Origin: a bacterium
Lineage (GTDB): Bacteria; Babelota; Babeliae; Babelales; Babelaceae
Length of the DNA: 15,941 bases
Direction: 5' to 3'
Assembly (NCBI GenBank): GCA_021847535.1
Contig: JAJZMR010000062.1
Coordinates: 1-15,941, forward strand
In this document: in pieces, positions 1 through 6,853 of the stretch
Layout: the number at the start of each line of letters is the position of its first letter
Numbering within the stretch: position 1 is the stretch's first letter
Translations under genes and position numbers: made by a program
Notes under the pieces: generated by a model
Databases searched by the model: none
What the model saw: the letters and a program-made list of their open reading frames with translations, nothing else
Told to the model about the DNA's origin: nothing

Positions 1-466
1 AGAGAGCTAGATTTTTGTAATCTTCAGGATTACCCAGCGAATAAATGCATGAAACTGAGGCAATGACAATAGTATCAGGACGATTAATCATGCTTGCTGC
101 AGCTTCAATACGCAAACGCTCTATTTCTGAATTAATTTTTGTCTCTTTAGGAATATAAATATCTTGCGCAGGCAAGTAGGATTCCGGTTGATAATAGTCA
201 TAATAGCTCACAAAATAACAAACTTTATTTTCCGGAAAAAAAAGAGAAAATTCTTCGTATAACTGTGCAGCTAATGTCTTGTTTGGCGATAAAATAAGGA
301 CGGGTTTTTTTTGCTGTGCGATGACATGCGCCATGGTAAAAGTCTTGCCAGAGCCAGTTACCCCTAAAAGGGTCGACTTGCCCGGACGTGCTGCGACAAG
401 CTTATCGATAGCGTCAGGTTGATCGCCTGAAATTAAAAATGGAGAATGTAGCTTAAAGATAGTCAT
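1..466 (-). CDS. uvrB: UvrABC excinuclease subunit B, N-terminal part (runs off the left edge)
   Basis: UvrB is the helicase-like damage-verification subunit of nucleotide excision repair. It is loaded by UvrA and then recruits UvrC. The 155 visible residues match the family N-terminus. Walker A GVTGSGKT lies at residues 35-42, SPNKTLAAQLYEEF at about 60-73, and the hallmark beta-hairpin segment rich in Tyr (YYDYYQPESYLP) at about 88-99, followed by IPKETKINSEIERLR and the ASVSCIYSLG motif near 136-145. The start is the ATG at 466-464; the residues after it (TIFKLHSPF) fit the usual short UvrB leader, and a GAAAGG ribosome site lies close upstream. The gene points away from the rest of the window, and its C-terminal two thirds are outside. 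Identity is secure from the motifs. Confidence 0.96.
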   Translation of the reverse strand, partial: MTIFKLHSPFLISGDQPDAIDKLVAARPGKSTLLGVTGSGKTFTMAHVIAQQKKPVLILSPNKTLAAQLYEEFSLFFPENKVCYFVSYYDYYQPESYLPAQDIYIPKETKINSEIERLRIEAAASMINRPDTIVIASVSCIYSLGNPEDYKNLAL

Positions 467-648
467 GCCTTTCAGTATAGCACGAAAACAATATCAATTA
501 AATAACGAGATACGCAACCTGAAGAAAATACGATTTTTGCAATGCATTGCTTGGCAAAATGTTTATTGCTAAAATCTTTAAATAATTTTTTTTAGAAGGC
601 ATACTTAACGTAGTTACGCACTATTAAATTTTAAAAAGGAAAAAAATT

Positions 649-1587
649 ATGTTCTTAGATCCTAGAAGTGACATGGTTTTTAAAAAATTGTTCGGCGATA
701 TAACACATAAAAACATATTAATCAGTTTTTTAAACAGTGTGCTTGAGCGCGCCAATGAAATGCGCATAGTCGATGTTATAATCAATGATCCAAATAATTT
801 TCCAGAAACACCTTTATCTAAAACGTCAATTGTCGACGTGCGGTGTACTGACCAAAAAAATAATCAATATATTATTGAAATGCAAGTCATTACTCAAAAA
901 GATTATGCTGCTCGTGCCCAATATTACAGCTCACTAGCTCTGAGCAGACAGCTGGCTTCAGGGGAGCGATACGAAAAATTAGTGCCCGTTATTTTTGTAG
1001 GAATTTTAGATTTTTCACTCTTTAAAACAAAAAATTATATAAGTCACCATTTTATCTTAGATAGCCAGACACATGAACATGAGCTTAGGAACCTTGAGTT
1101 TCACTTTATTGAGCTTGAAAAATTTCACAAGGAGGTTGATAAGCTTTCTATTATTTTGGATAAATGGATTTATTTTTTAAAACATGCTGTTACGCTACAA
1201 AAAATCCCCGCATCGCTCCATGACCCTGTACTTGAAGAGGCATTCGGAGTCCTTGCTCAAAGCAATTGGTCAAAAAAAGAATTAGAAGCATATGACCATT
1301 ATCTTGATTCTATTCGCTCTGCAGCAAGTCAACTTGAAACTGCACAAGAAATAGGTATGGCAAAAGGTTTTGAAAAAGGACTCGAAAAGGGATTCCAGAG
1401 GGGAATAGAAAAAGGAATAGAAAAAGGAATAGAAAAGGGAATAGAAAAGGGCAGAGTCGAGGGAGAATTAAAAAAATCTCGTGAAATAGCAAAACAATTA
1501 CTTGATACGCTTGATGTTGCTACCATTGCCCAAAAGACAGGATTGACTCTTCAGGAAATTGAAGAGCTTAAGCGAACAATTAAATAG
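649..1587 (+). CDS. Rpn family recombination-promoting nuclease / PD-(D/E)XK transposase-like protein
   Basis: A 312-aa protein. The opening FLDPRSDMVFKKLFGD is the classic N-terminus of the Rpn/PDDEXK_2 family (E. coli RpnA-E, formerly transposase_31). Family members are DNA endonucleases that raise RecA-independent recombination and are widely expanded in genomes rich in mobile DNA. The PD-(D/E)XK core is visible as SIVDVRC (Asp63) followed by IIEMQV (Glu77, Gln79), the E-x-Q form usual in this family. Residues 240-267 are seven G-[FLI]-[EQ]-[KR] tetrads, likely a charged helical linker. The C-terminus (IAQKTGLTLQEIEELK) is the small helical end motif common in the family. An AAAAAGGA ribosome site at 633-640 supports the ATG. 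No inverted repeats are visible, so it is probably a stand-alone gene. Family assignment is firm; the cellular role is not. Confidence 0.9.
   Translation: MFLDPRSDMVFKKLFGDITHKNILISFLNSVLERANEMRIVDVIINDPNNFPETPLSKTSIVDVRCTDQKNNQYIIEMQVITQKDYAARAQYYSSLALSRQLASGERYEKLVPVIFVGILDFSLFKTKNYISHHFILDSQTHEHELRNLEFHFIELEKFHKEVDKLSIILDKWIYFLKHAVTLQKIPASLHDPVLEEAFGVLAQSNWSKKELEAYDHYLDSIRSAASQLETAQEIGMAKGFEKGLEKGFQRGIEKGIEKGIEKGIEKGRVEGELKKSREIAKQLLDTLDVATIAQKTGLTLQEIEELKRTIK
1366..1449 (+). repeat. In-frame 12-bp repeats coding Gly-Ile-Glu-Lys tetrads
   Basis: Seven consecutive 12-bp units code G-x-[EQ]-[KR]. The last four (1402-1413, 1414-1425, 1426-1437, 1438-1449) are nearly identical at DNA level (GGAATAGAAAAA or GGAATAGAAAAG). 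The first three are diverged (Phe, Leu and Phe in second place). Unit length is a multiple of three, so gain or loss of units would keep the frame. Confidence 0.85.
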
Positions 1588-1669
1588 CTCAAATTTTATC
1601 CAAAAAAGCTCTCCAAGCAACTTTTGCCAAACGGTATTAAATGAATATAAAACTGGAAAGTTCTAAAAT

Positions 1670-2077
1670 GAAGTGCGACACCAAATCCGTTATAATTAAC
1701 GGTGATATAAGAAGGTGTCGCTATGAAAGTATACAATCAAATTAAGATTGAAAAAAAGAGTCGTTACATTAAAATCATTAAAAATGAATCCAAGAAGGCT
1801 CTTGAAATCGGCAAAAGCTTATTGAATGCTGTTGGCTCTTTCCCTAAAAATTTCGTTAAAACAGTTTCTTTTGATAATGGTCTTGAGTTTGCAAAGCACC
1901 GCGCACTGCGTGATTTCTTTGATGTTAAAACATTTTTCTCTGACCCACATTCACCTTGGCAGAAGCCCCAGGTTGAAAACGTCAATCGATTGATTCACAA
2001 TCTTCTCAACCATAGGCCAAGAAAATGTTTAAACTTTAAAACCCCTCATGAGGTTTTTTATGAACTTGTCGCACTTC
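1670..2077 (+). mobile_element. Internally deleted IS30-type insertion sequence
   Basis: The element of about 408 bp is bounded by a perfect 11-bp inverted repeat: GAAGTGCGACA at 1670-1680 and TGTCGCACTTC at 2067-2077. Inside is one short frame that joins scraps of an IS30-family transposase. The right repeat lies just before the transposase stop, as in many compact IS elements. I saw no clear target-site duplication. The element directly abuts the 5' end of a decayed oxidase gene, so it may have replaced that gene's start and promoter. It lacks most of a transposase and could only move in trans. Confidence 0.72.
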
Positions 2078-2085
2078 GACCTTGA
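1723..2085 (+). pseudogene. IS30-family transposase, remnant with two internal deletions
   Basis: A full IS30 transposase has over 300 residues; this frame has 120. Residues 1-18 (MKVYNQIKIEKKSRY...) resemble the start of the family's N-terminal helix-turn-helix region. They jump directly to the C-terminal half of the DDE core: ESKKALEIGKSLLNAVG, then TVSFDNGLEFAKH, which holds the second catalytic Asp (DNG.EF), then FFSDPHSPWQKPQVENVNRLI, which holds the catalytic Glu (the usual form is ADPYSSWQRG.NEN.N). A second gap of roughly 25 residues follows before LNHRPRKCLNFKTPHEVF, the conserved C-terminal motif. The first catalytic Asp region is missing, so it cannot be active. The reading frame is open across both junctions, which suggests in-frame deletions. 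The stop overlaps the first codons of the following oxidase remnant. Confidence 0.82.
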
Positions 2086-3314
2086 CTTTGCCTTCAATTC
2101 TTCTTGCGCCTACACAGGTGACTGATTTTAGTCGCTTTTATCAAGCAACGGTAGACCGTATTGAATATCCACGTACCATTACAGAGCTCCATCAGCTTGT
2201 GACGACCAGCAAAAAACCCATTGCGCTTGCTGGTGGTAAGTATAGCATGGGAGGCCAGGTATGGTGCCAAGACGGTCTTGTTATAGATACAGCGCAACTC
2301 AATGCTATTACCGCATTCGATCCGGAAAAAAAAGTGGTTACCGTTCAAGCCGGCATACGCTGGCGCGACGTACAAGAGTTTTTATTAAGACATGGTCTTG
2401 CCGTGCAGGTTATGCAGTCATACAATGATTTTTCTGTTGGGGGATTTTTAGCAGTTAATGTCCATGGTAGAGACCCATAAAGACACCTTGATATTGTGGC
2501 AGTAGATGATTTTATTGATTTTTACAAAACACATGTTGCGCATCATCCTGATGTCGCCCTTTTTAATGCAAATCTTTATGGGCCAGATTTTGATCAACTT
2601 GTCACCTTTACGTGACGAAAAACAGACGAACCGCTGACACTACCACAGCTCATGATTCCTTATCAATCAAAAAAATCACTTTATAATTGCATAAGCGCCA
2701 GATATCTTAAATATGTAGTGAGTGAATTTTCTATCGCACAAAAAATCCGTTTTTTCTTAGAAAAGACTTTTTTGAAAAAAAGTAATTAGGTCGTCTGGCG
2801 CTCGCATGAAATGAGCCACCGTGTCGAATCGCTCGCGACGCAATCACAAACGGTATCAAAAATATTACAAGAATATTTCATACCCGAAGCAAATTTTACC
2901 CAATTTATCCACATAATGAAAAACATTTTTACACACCATGCTGCTAAAGTGATAAATATTTCAATTCGCCACATCCCAGGTGATAGCGAATCCTTTTTAA
3001 GCTATGCACCGCACAATTGCTTTGCTTTTGTCTGTTATATTGCTCTAGAAAATAGACCCGATGCCCACGCGCAGGCACTGATATGGACGCGTAAATTGAT
3101 AGATGCGTCAATCGCGCTGCAGGGAAAATATTATTTACCATACCACCAATTTGCCTCGCCTGAACAATGCATGGCTGCTTACCCACACTATGCAGACCTC
3201 TGGGTGGTTAAACAGAAATATGATCCTACCAATCATTTTCAAAATAGCTTGATTAATGCCTGCAACCAGGCTTTAATCGCAGATCATAGCTTTTTAAAAA
3301 GCAGACCTGAATAA
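2082..3314 (+). pseudogene. FAD-linked oxidase (VAO / aldonolactone oxidase type), decayed
   Basis: Intact members are FAD-containing oxidoreductases of about 430-500 residues with an N-terminal FAD_binding_4 domain. Here IEYPRTITELHQLV, ALAGGKYSMGGQV (the flavin-binding G.. S.GGQ type motif), VTVQAGIRWRDVQEFL and SVGGFLAVNVHGRD mark the FAD domain. At that point the gene is cut: a TAA at 2478-2480 is followed directly by the downstream part (AVDDFIDFYKTH...), so about 60-70 residues of the FAD domain seem deleted. Two further stops follow in the same frame, TGA at 2613-2615 (probably a former Trp) and TAG at 2787-2789. The C-terminal domain continues to 3314 (WRSHEMSHRVESL..., LQEYFIPEANF, ADLWVVKQKYDPTNHFQN). 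All pieces are in one frame without frameshifts. The 5' end abuts the IS30 element and no good start remains apart from TTG at 2082. Substrate unknown. Confidence 0.85.
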
Positions 3315-3343
3315 TTGCTCATTATTTGCTAAATGATTAAAAT
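3315..3343 (+). promoter_or_regulatory. Possible promoter of the tRNA-Lys gene
   Basis: TTGCTC (3315-3320), a 17-bp spacer and TAAAAT (3338-3343) resemble a sigma-70 promoter placed about 34 bp before the mature tRNA. The -10 matches at five of six bases; the -35 matches at only three. Confidence 0.35.
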
Positions 3344-3376
3344 AATGGCATCATAGTACATAATGATATTATTTTT

Positions 3377-3452
3377 GAGCCGCTAGCTCAGCTGGTAGAG
3401 CAACAGACTCTTAATCTGTGGGTCGTTGGTTCGATTCCAACGCGGCTCACCA
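3377..3452 (+). tRNA. tRNA-Lys (anticodon CUU), CCA encoded
   Basis: A complete 76-nt cloverleaf. Acceptor GAGCCGC pairs perfectly with GCGGCTC, D-stem GCTC with GAGC, anticodon stem ACAGA with TCTGT around loop CTCTTAA (anticodon CTT, lysine), and T-stem GTTGG with CCAAC around TTCGATT. The discriminator is A at 3449, and the CCA tail is encoded (3450-3452). A weak 7-bp inverted repeat (ATGCACC/GGTGCAT, 3463-3490) lies just downstream and could aid termination, but it has no T-run. Confidence 0.97.
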
Positions 3453-3510
3453 AATTACCTTTATGCACCTATGGTAAGCTAACGGTGCATTGCATAGTTT
3501 AAAAACTTTA

Positions 3511-3732
3511 TTAATCGAATCGTAACAAGAGTGCCATGCGATGAAGAAAATCCAAACCCTCTTCTTGCATTTTTTCTCTATTAAAATTATTGTTCTCTTT
3601 GTTGCTTGTCAAAAAAGGCTCGGAAAGATGTGGCAGTTCAAGGCCATATAAAACGGCATTAAGAGCATCGTTTTCCGCCTTGAGCATAGGCGAAAGAATA
3701 ATAAAGAAAAGAATGTAACTGCTGATTTTCAT
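3511..3732 (-). CDS. Small hypothetical secreted protein (73 aa)
   Basis: No family recognised. The N-terminus MKISSYILFFIILSPMLKA is a textbook signal peptide (Lys, hydrophobic core, small residue before a probable cut after Ala19). A mature part of about 54 mostly polar residues is left. That part contains ALNAVLYGLELPHLSEPF and a C-terminal FLHRMALLLRFD that could form a helix. An AAGGTG ribosome site five bases before the ATG supports translation. The gene is divergent from the secreted protein gene at 3846, with about 110 bp between them. It is likely periplasmic or exported; without homologues the function cannot be guessed. It is short enough that a chance frame cannot be excluded, but the signal peptide plus ribosome site make it credible. 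Confidence 0.6.
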   Translation of the reverse strand: MKISSYILFFIILSPMLKAENDALNAVLYGLELPHLSEPFLTSNKENNNFNREKMQEEGLDFLHRMALLLRFD

Positions 3733-3789
3733 AAAAACACCTTATATTTTTTTTTCTCTTGATCTATACTACCATGAATGCACCATAAA

Positions 3790-3817
3790 AAGCCAGCTCA
3801 ACAGAAAAAGTTGGCTT
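3790..3817 (+). promoter_or_regulatory. Hairpin in the leader before the 3846 gene
   Basis: AAGCCAGCT (3790-3798) and AGTTGGCTT (3809-3817) form a 9-bp stem with one G-U pair and a 10-nt loop, in the gap between two divergent genes. It ends 28 bp before the ATG at 3846, where it could affect leader folding or act as an attenuator. No long T-run follows. Confidence 0.4.
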
Positions 3818-3845
3818 ATATACTTCTTTATAAAAAAGGATTTTT

Positions 3846-4379
3846 ATGTACATACGTTATGCTCTTGCTCTTTCTTTTTCTGTTTCACTCGCTATTTTAC
3901 CCAAATTCCATAATCAATTTCTCTATGCAGATTTTTTACAAAAACAGATCACGATTTCAGAGCTTGGTAAGTTGATCGCCGAAAAAGATACATTTATTCG
4001 TACATTTAATAAAAATATTGAATCGATCTATACCACAATTTTAAATGACCTGATCGATGAGTGGGAGCAAGAAAATGGCACGTCTCTTTCCTCAGAAGAA
4101 ATTGATGAAATTGCTCAAAACTTAGAACTGTCAATAAATAAATTCTTAAAAGAGTTTAATGCCGTCCCGATTGAAGATTTGCATGATTTCATTGTCAATG
4201 AGCTGTATGATCAGGAGAACTTTGAAAGTATTACCGCTTTTCAACCGATCAAATTTCTTTTACTGCGCACGTTGTTTGAAAAAAATCTTCTTGCAGAGCT
4301 GGTTAATCTGTATGCAACATCAGTTCAGGAACTTTATCAGATGAATGAACAATTGATTGAAGAAACAGTCTGCCAATAA
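3846..4379 (+). CDS. Hypothetical exported helical protein (177 aa)
   Basis: No family recognised. The N-terminus (MYIRYALALSFSVSLAILPKFHNQFLYA) looks like a signal peptide or N-terminal anchor. The rest is acidic and strongly helical in character (KLIAEKDTFIRTFNKNIESIYTT, SLSSEEIDEIAQNLELSINKFL, DLHDFIVNELYD, LLAELVNLYATSVQELYQMNEQLIEE), with no cysteine cluster and no obvious catalytic motif. An AAAGGA ribosome site five bases before the ATG fixes this start. A 65-aa frame beginning at 3778 overlaps it but has no ribosome site and is probably spurious. The 3' end converges on mgtE with only 15 bp between the stop codons and no terminator between them. Probably a periplasmic or surface protein. 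Confidence 0.72.
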   Translation: MYIRYALALSFSVSLAILPKFHNQFLYADFLQKQITISELGKLIAEKDTFIRTFNKNIESIYTTILNDLIDEWEQENGTSLSSEEIDEIAQNLELSINKFLKEFNAVPIEDLHDFIVNELYDQENFESITAFQPIKFLLLRTLFEKNLLAELVNLYATSVQELYQMNEQLIEETVCQ

Positions 4380-4394
4380 AAATCCCGCACTTAT

Positions 4395-5753
4395 TTAATA
4401 GCCAAAAATCATTTTACTAATAAAGCAGTAAATAAAAAGTCCAATAACATCGATCAATGTTGCCAGTATAGGCCCTGCAGCATGTGCCGGGTCTATACCT
4501 ATTTTATTAAGAAAAACAGGCATTGTTGATCCAAGTGATACGGAAAAAAGTACAATCATGAGTAATGAAAGGCTCACGGCCATTGATCCACCAATGTCAC
4601 CATGGCCTATATACGTACGTGCAAATGAAAGCGATGCAAGTACAAGCCCAAGAGCAAAGGCCATTAAAAATTCACGCCGAATAAATAAGGCATTATTGCG
4701 CTGATCTATTTCACCTGTTGCGATCCCCTGGATAGCTAATGCTGACGTTTGTGAACTGACATTTCCGCCCGTACTAATAAGCATGGTAATAAAAAAGCCT
4801 AAAAATCCGGCTAATGTTTTTTCGTATGCTTGCAAAATAATACTTGATATCGATTGTAATAAAAAAAGAAAGACAAGAATGCTGCTTCGTTGAGAAAAAA
4901 GTTTTATAAATGGCGTTTCAAAATAATTTCTTTTAATAGGAGTAACCGCTGAAATACGATAAATATCTTCGCTTGCCTCCTGCTCTATAATTTCAACAAG
5001 CGTATCGCTTGAAATAATACCCAAAAAGTCACCCTGCATATTTACAACAGGAGCAATCATAAGGCTATAATGTTTCATGACCTGCGCTATTTCACGCTGT
5101 CCCTGATCAACCGGTATAGCAATTTCAGCTTCACGCATAAAACTATTAACGCGCGCTTTAGGTGTTTTAAGGACAAGGTCTGCAAGCCATATATAACCTA
5201 CCAGCTCACCATTCTGATTTGTGACAAATATTTTTTCATGCAATTCACGCCGTGGCTGAATTTTTTGTAAAATATAAATTGATTTTTCAACAGTAAAATT
5301 TTCCATGAGCGTTATCACATTGGTGTGCATAATGCTTCCAGCAGATTCAGGGGCAAATTTCAAAAGAGAAATGACCTGCTCACGATCTTTTTTGTGTAAC
5401 ATGTTGAGGTATTTTTTTAATTCATCCTCTGACAATTCATCAAAAAAATCTGTGAGCTCATCAATGGACAGATTGCGCAAAAGGATACTGCGCTGGGAAT
5501 CATCAAGCAAAGAGAGGCAATAAATTTTTAATTTTGTTGAAAGCCCCTGAAAAACTTTTGTTTTAAGCTCTTCCGGCAATCGAAGAAAAATTTTTTTTAT
5601 ACTTTCGCTGTCACAGTGACTCAAAAAATGTGCTATATCTGCAGGATGGTATTCAAGAAAATCTTTCCATGCTTCCAGTATCTCGGGATAATCTATATGA
5701 TCAAGCTTATCAAGATGCTCTTTGATGGTGTCAAACGTTTTTTTTGGGTCCAT
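4395..5753 (-). CDS. mgtE: Magnesium channel/transporter MgtE
   Basis: A full-length MgtE (452 aa) for Mg2+ uptake across the inner membrane, gated by intracellular Mg2+. Order: N-terminal helical superhelix domain (about 1-135), two CBS domains (about 140-260; SAGSIMHTNVITL and VNSFMREAEIAIP begin them), a linking plug helix, then five membrane helices. The pore motif TGGNVSSQTSALAIQGIATGEI is at about 328-349. The final DPAHAAGPILATLIDVIGL holds Asp435, equivalent to the ion-selecting Asp432 of Thermus MgtE. Start choice: the reading frame could open at a GTG at 5759, but AAAGGA lies eight bases from the ATG at 5753 and only two from the GTG, so the ATG is preferred. In other bacteria mgtE is often under Mg2+ riboswitch control; the 5' region here is too short and simple to show one. 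Divergent from the pseudouridine synthase gene. Confidence 0.96.
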   Translation of the reverse strand: MDPKKTFDTIKEHLDKLDHIDYPEILEAWKDFLEYHPADIAHFLSHCDSESIKKIFLRLPEELKTKVFQGLSTKLKIYCLSLLDDSQRSILLRNLSIDELTDFFDELSEDELKKYLNMLHKKDREQVISLLKFAPESAGSIMHTNVITLMENFTVEKSIYILQKIQPRRELHEKIFVTNQNGELVGYIWLADLVLKTPKARVNSFMREAEIAIPVDQGQREIAQVMKHYSLMIAPVVNMQGDFLGIISSDTLVEIIEQEASEDIYRISAVTPIKRNYFETPFIKLFSQRSSILVFLFLLQSISSIILQAYEKTLAGFLGFFITMLISTGGNVSSQTSALAIQGIATGEIDQRNNALFIRREFLMAFALGLVLASLSFARTYIGHGDIGGSMAVSLSLLMIVLFSVSLGSTMPVFLNKIGIDPAHAAGPILATLIDVIGLFIYCFISKMIFGY

Positions 5754-5801
5754 AGGCACAATCCTTTGATTTCACCGACACTACTTTAAATCGCGAAGTA
5801 C

Positions 5802-5830
5802 TTGATGATACTATGTTCTGAGAATAAACT
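5802..5830 (+). promoter_or_regulatory. Likely promoter of the pseudouridine synthase gene
   Basis: TTGATG (5802-5807), a 17-bp spacer and TAAACT (5825-5830). Each hexamer matches the sigma-70 consensus at four of six bases. It lies in the 137-bp gap between divergent mgtE and the synthase gene. Transcription would begin near 5837, just ahead of an AAGGA ribosome site at 5851-5855. Confidence 0.45.
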
Positions 5831-5890
5831 ATATATTCATTTTAATTTTAAAGGAATTTCATTGAACTTGCAAAGCTTTTCACTCTATCT

Positions 5891-6853
5891 ATGAAAAATT
5901 TAATACCAAGCCCTCAGACCGATCAGCGCTCTTTTACCGCCCAAGAAAACAACCATCGGCAACGGCTCGATAATTTTTTGCATGAAGTTCTGCCTGAATA
6001 CTCTCGATCATATTTTCAAAGAATCATTCAAAATGGCCTGGTAACCATCAATGGCACATGCGTAAAAAAACCGGGCCATGCGATTAAAACGGGAGATACG
6101 GTTGTATGCAAACTTGAATGTATCGACTTTAATCTTTCTGCTGCACACATTGACAAAGCGATTCTTGCAGACATCGACGTCAAGCTGATCGCTCAAGAAC
6201 CAGACTTTCTTATTATCAATAAACCTGCAGGACTTGTGGTACATAAACCGGCGCATACAAGTAGGCAGGTCACTCTGGTCGACTGGCTCTTGGGAGCCTA
6301 CCCACACCTTGAATCTATCGGTCAGGCCGATCGCCCCGGCATAGTTCACCGCCTTGATATGCAAACTTCTGGACTTATGATTATTCCACGCACCAATGGC
6401 GCGCATGCTCAGTTTAGCTTTATGTTTAAAGAAAGGCTTATCAAAAAAATATATACCGCCTGCATAGTTGGCCATCCTCCAGAGCGCGATGTTATCATTG
6501 ATTATCGTATCATGCGCCACCCAACAGAACGGACAAAGATGGCGCCGAGTAAATCGCAAGGCCGTCAAGCAACTACGCACATGCATGTTATAGAATATTT
6601 GAAGGGGATCACCCTTATCAATGCATTTCCTCAAACAGGCCGCACGCATCAAATACGTGTGCACTGCGCAGCCTGGGGGTTTCCCATTCTTGGAGATACT
6701 GTTTACGGAGCTTCAAGTAATCTTATTAAGCGTCATGCTTTACATGCAGCAGAGCTTATTTTTGATTATCAGGGCAAAAGCTATCACTTTACCGCACCGC
6801 TGCCTGATGATATGCGCCACGTTGTGCTCGCTTGCCAGACAAAGGCACCTTAA
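5891..6853 (+). CDS. rluD: RluA/RluD family 23S rRNA pseudouridine synthase
   Basis: Converts specific uridines in large-subunit rRNA to pseudouridine. The 320-aa protein has an N-terminal S4 RNA-binding domain (about 23-80: RLDNFLHEVLPEYSRSYFQRIIQNGLV...KPGHAIKTGDTV) and the RluA catalytic domain: DFLIINKPAGLVVHKP (105-120), GIVHRLDMQTSGLMII with catalytic Asp156 in HRLD, and the C-terminal PQTGRTHQIRVHCAAWGFPILGDTVYG. The RluD-type layout is clear; the exact target (RluD 1911/1915/1917 versus a paralogue) is inferred. The ATG at 5891 has no ribosome site before it. A good AAGGA (5851-5855) sits five bases before an in-frame ATT at 5861, and an in-frame stop lies at 5849, so a rare ATT start adding ten residues is possible. 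The 3' end overlaps the convergent PLD gene by 65 bp. Confidence 0.9.
   Translation: MKNLIPSPQTDQRSFTAQENNHRQRLDNFLHEVLPEYSRSYFQRIIQNGLVTINGTCVKKPGHAIKTGDTVVCKLECIDFNLSAAHIDKAILADIDVKLIAQEPDFLIINKPAGLVVHKPAHTSRQVTLVDWLLGAYPHLESIGQADRPGIVHRLDMQTSGLMIIPRTNGAHAQFSFMFKERLIKKIYTACIVGHPPERDVIIDYRIMRHPTERTKMAPSKSQGRQATTHMHVIEYLKGITLINAFPQTGRTHQIRVHCAAWGFPILGDTVYGASSNLIKRHALHAAELIFDYQGKSYHFTAPLPDDMRHVVLACQTKAP

Noticed and set aside
539..550. Palindrome GCAATGCATTGC between uvrB and the Rpn gene
   Set aside because: A perfect 12-bp dyad, but no T-run, paired motif or promoter context; could be chance in this AT-rich gap.
1310..1526. Two minus-strand frames rich in Phe/Leu/Pro/Ser over the Rpn gene, looking like membrane proteins
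   Set aside because: They are the complement of the GIEK repeat; the low complexity is a by-product of the purine-rich sense strand.
2044..2053. CCTCATGAGG followed by a T-run near the end of the IS30 frame, resembling a terminator
   Set aside because: It lies in codons for the conserved KTPHEVF motif and is explained by coding; it may have a minor role but is not supported as a terminator.
2905..2913. A perfect DnaA box TTATCCACA
   Set aside because: A single copy inside the decayed oxidase with no cluster, AT-rich unwinding region or dnaA/dnaN nearby, so not an origin.
3778..3975. A 65-codon frame overlapping the start of the 177-aa exported protein
   Set aside because: No ribosome site, contains the hairpin region, and competes with a better supported gene in another frame.
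6008..6664. A 218-codon minus-strand open frame inside the pseudouridine synthase gene
   Set aside because: It is fully antisense to a well-recognised enzyme, has no family features, and its composition follows from the sense codons.
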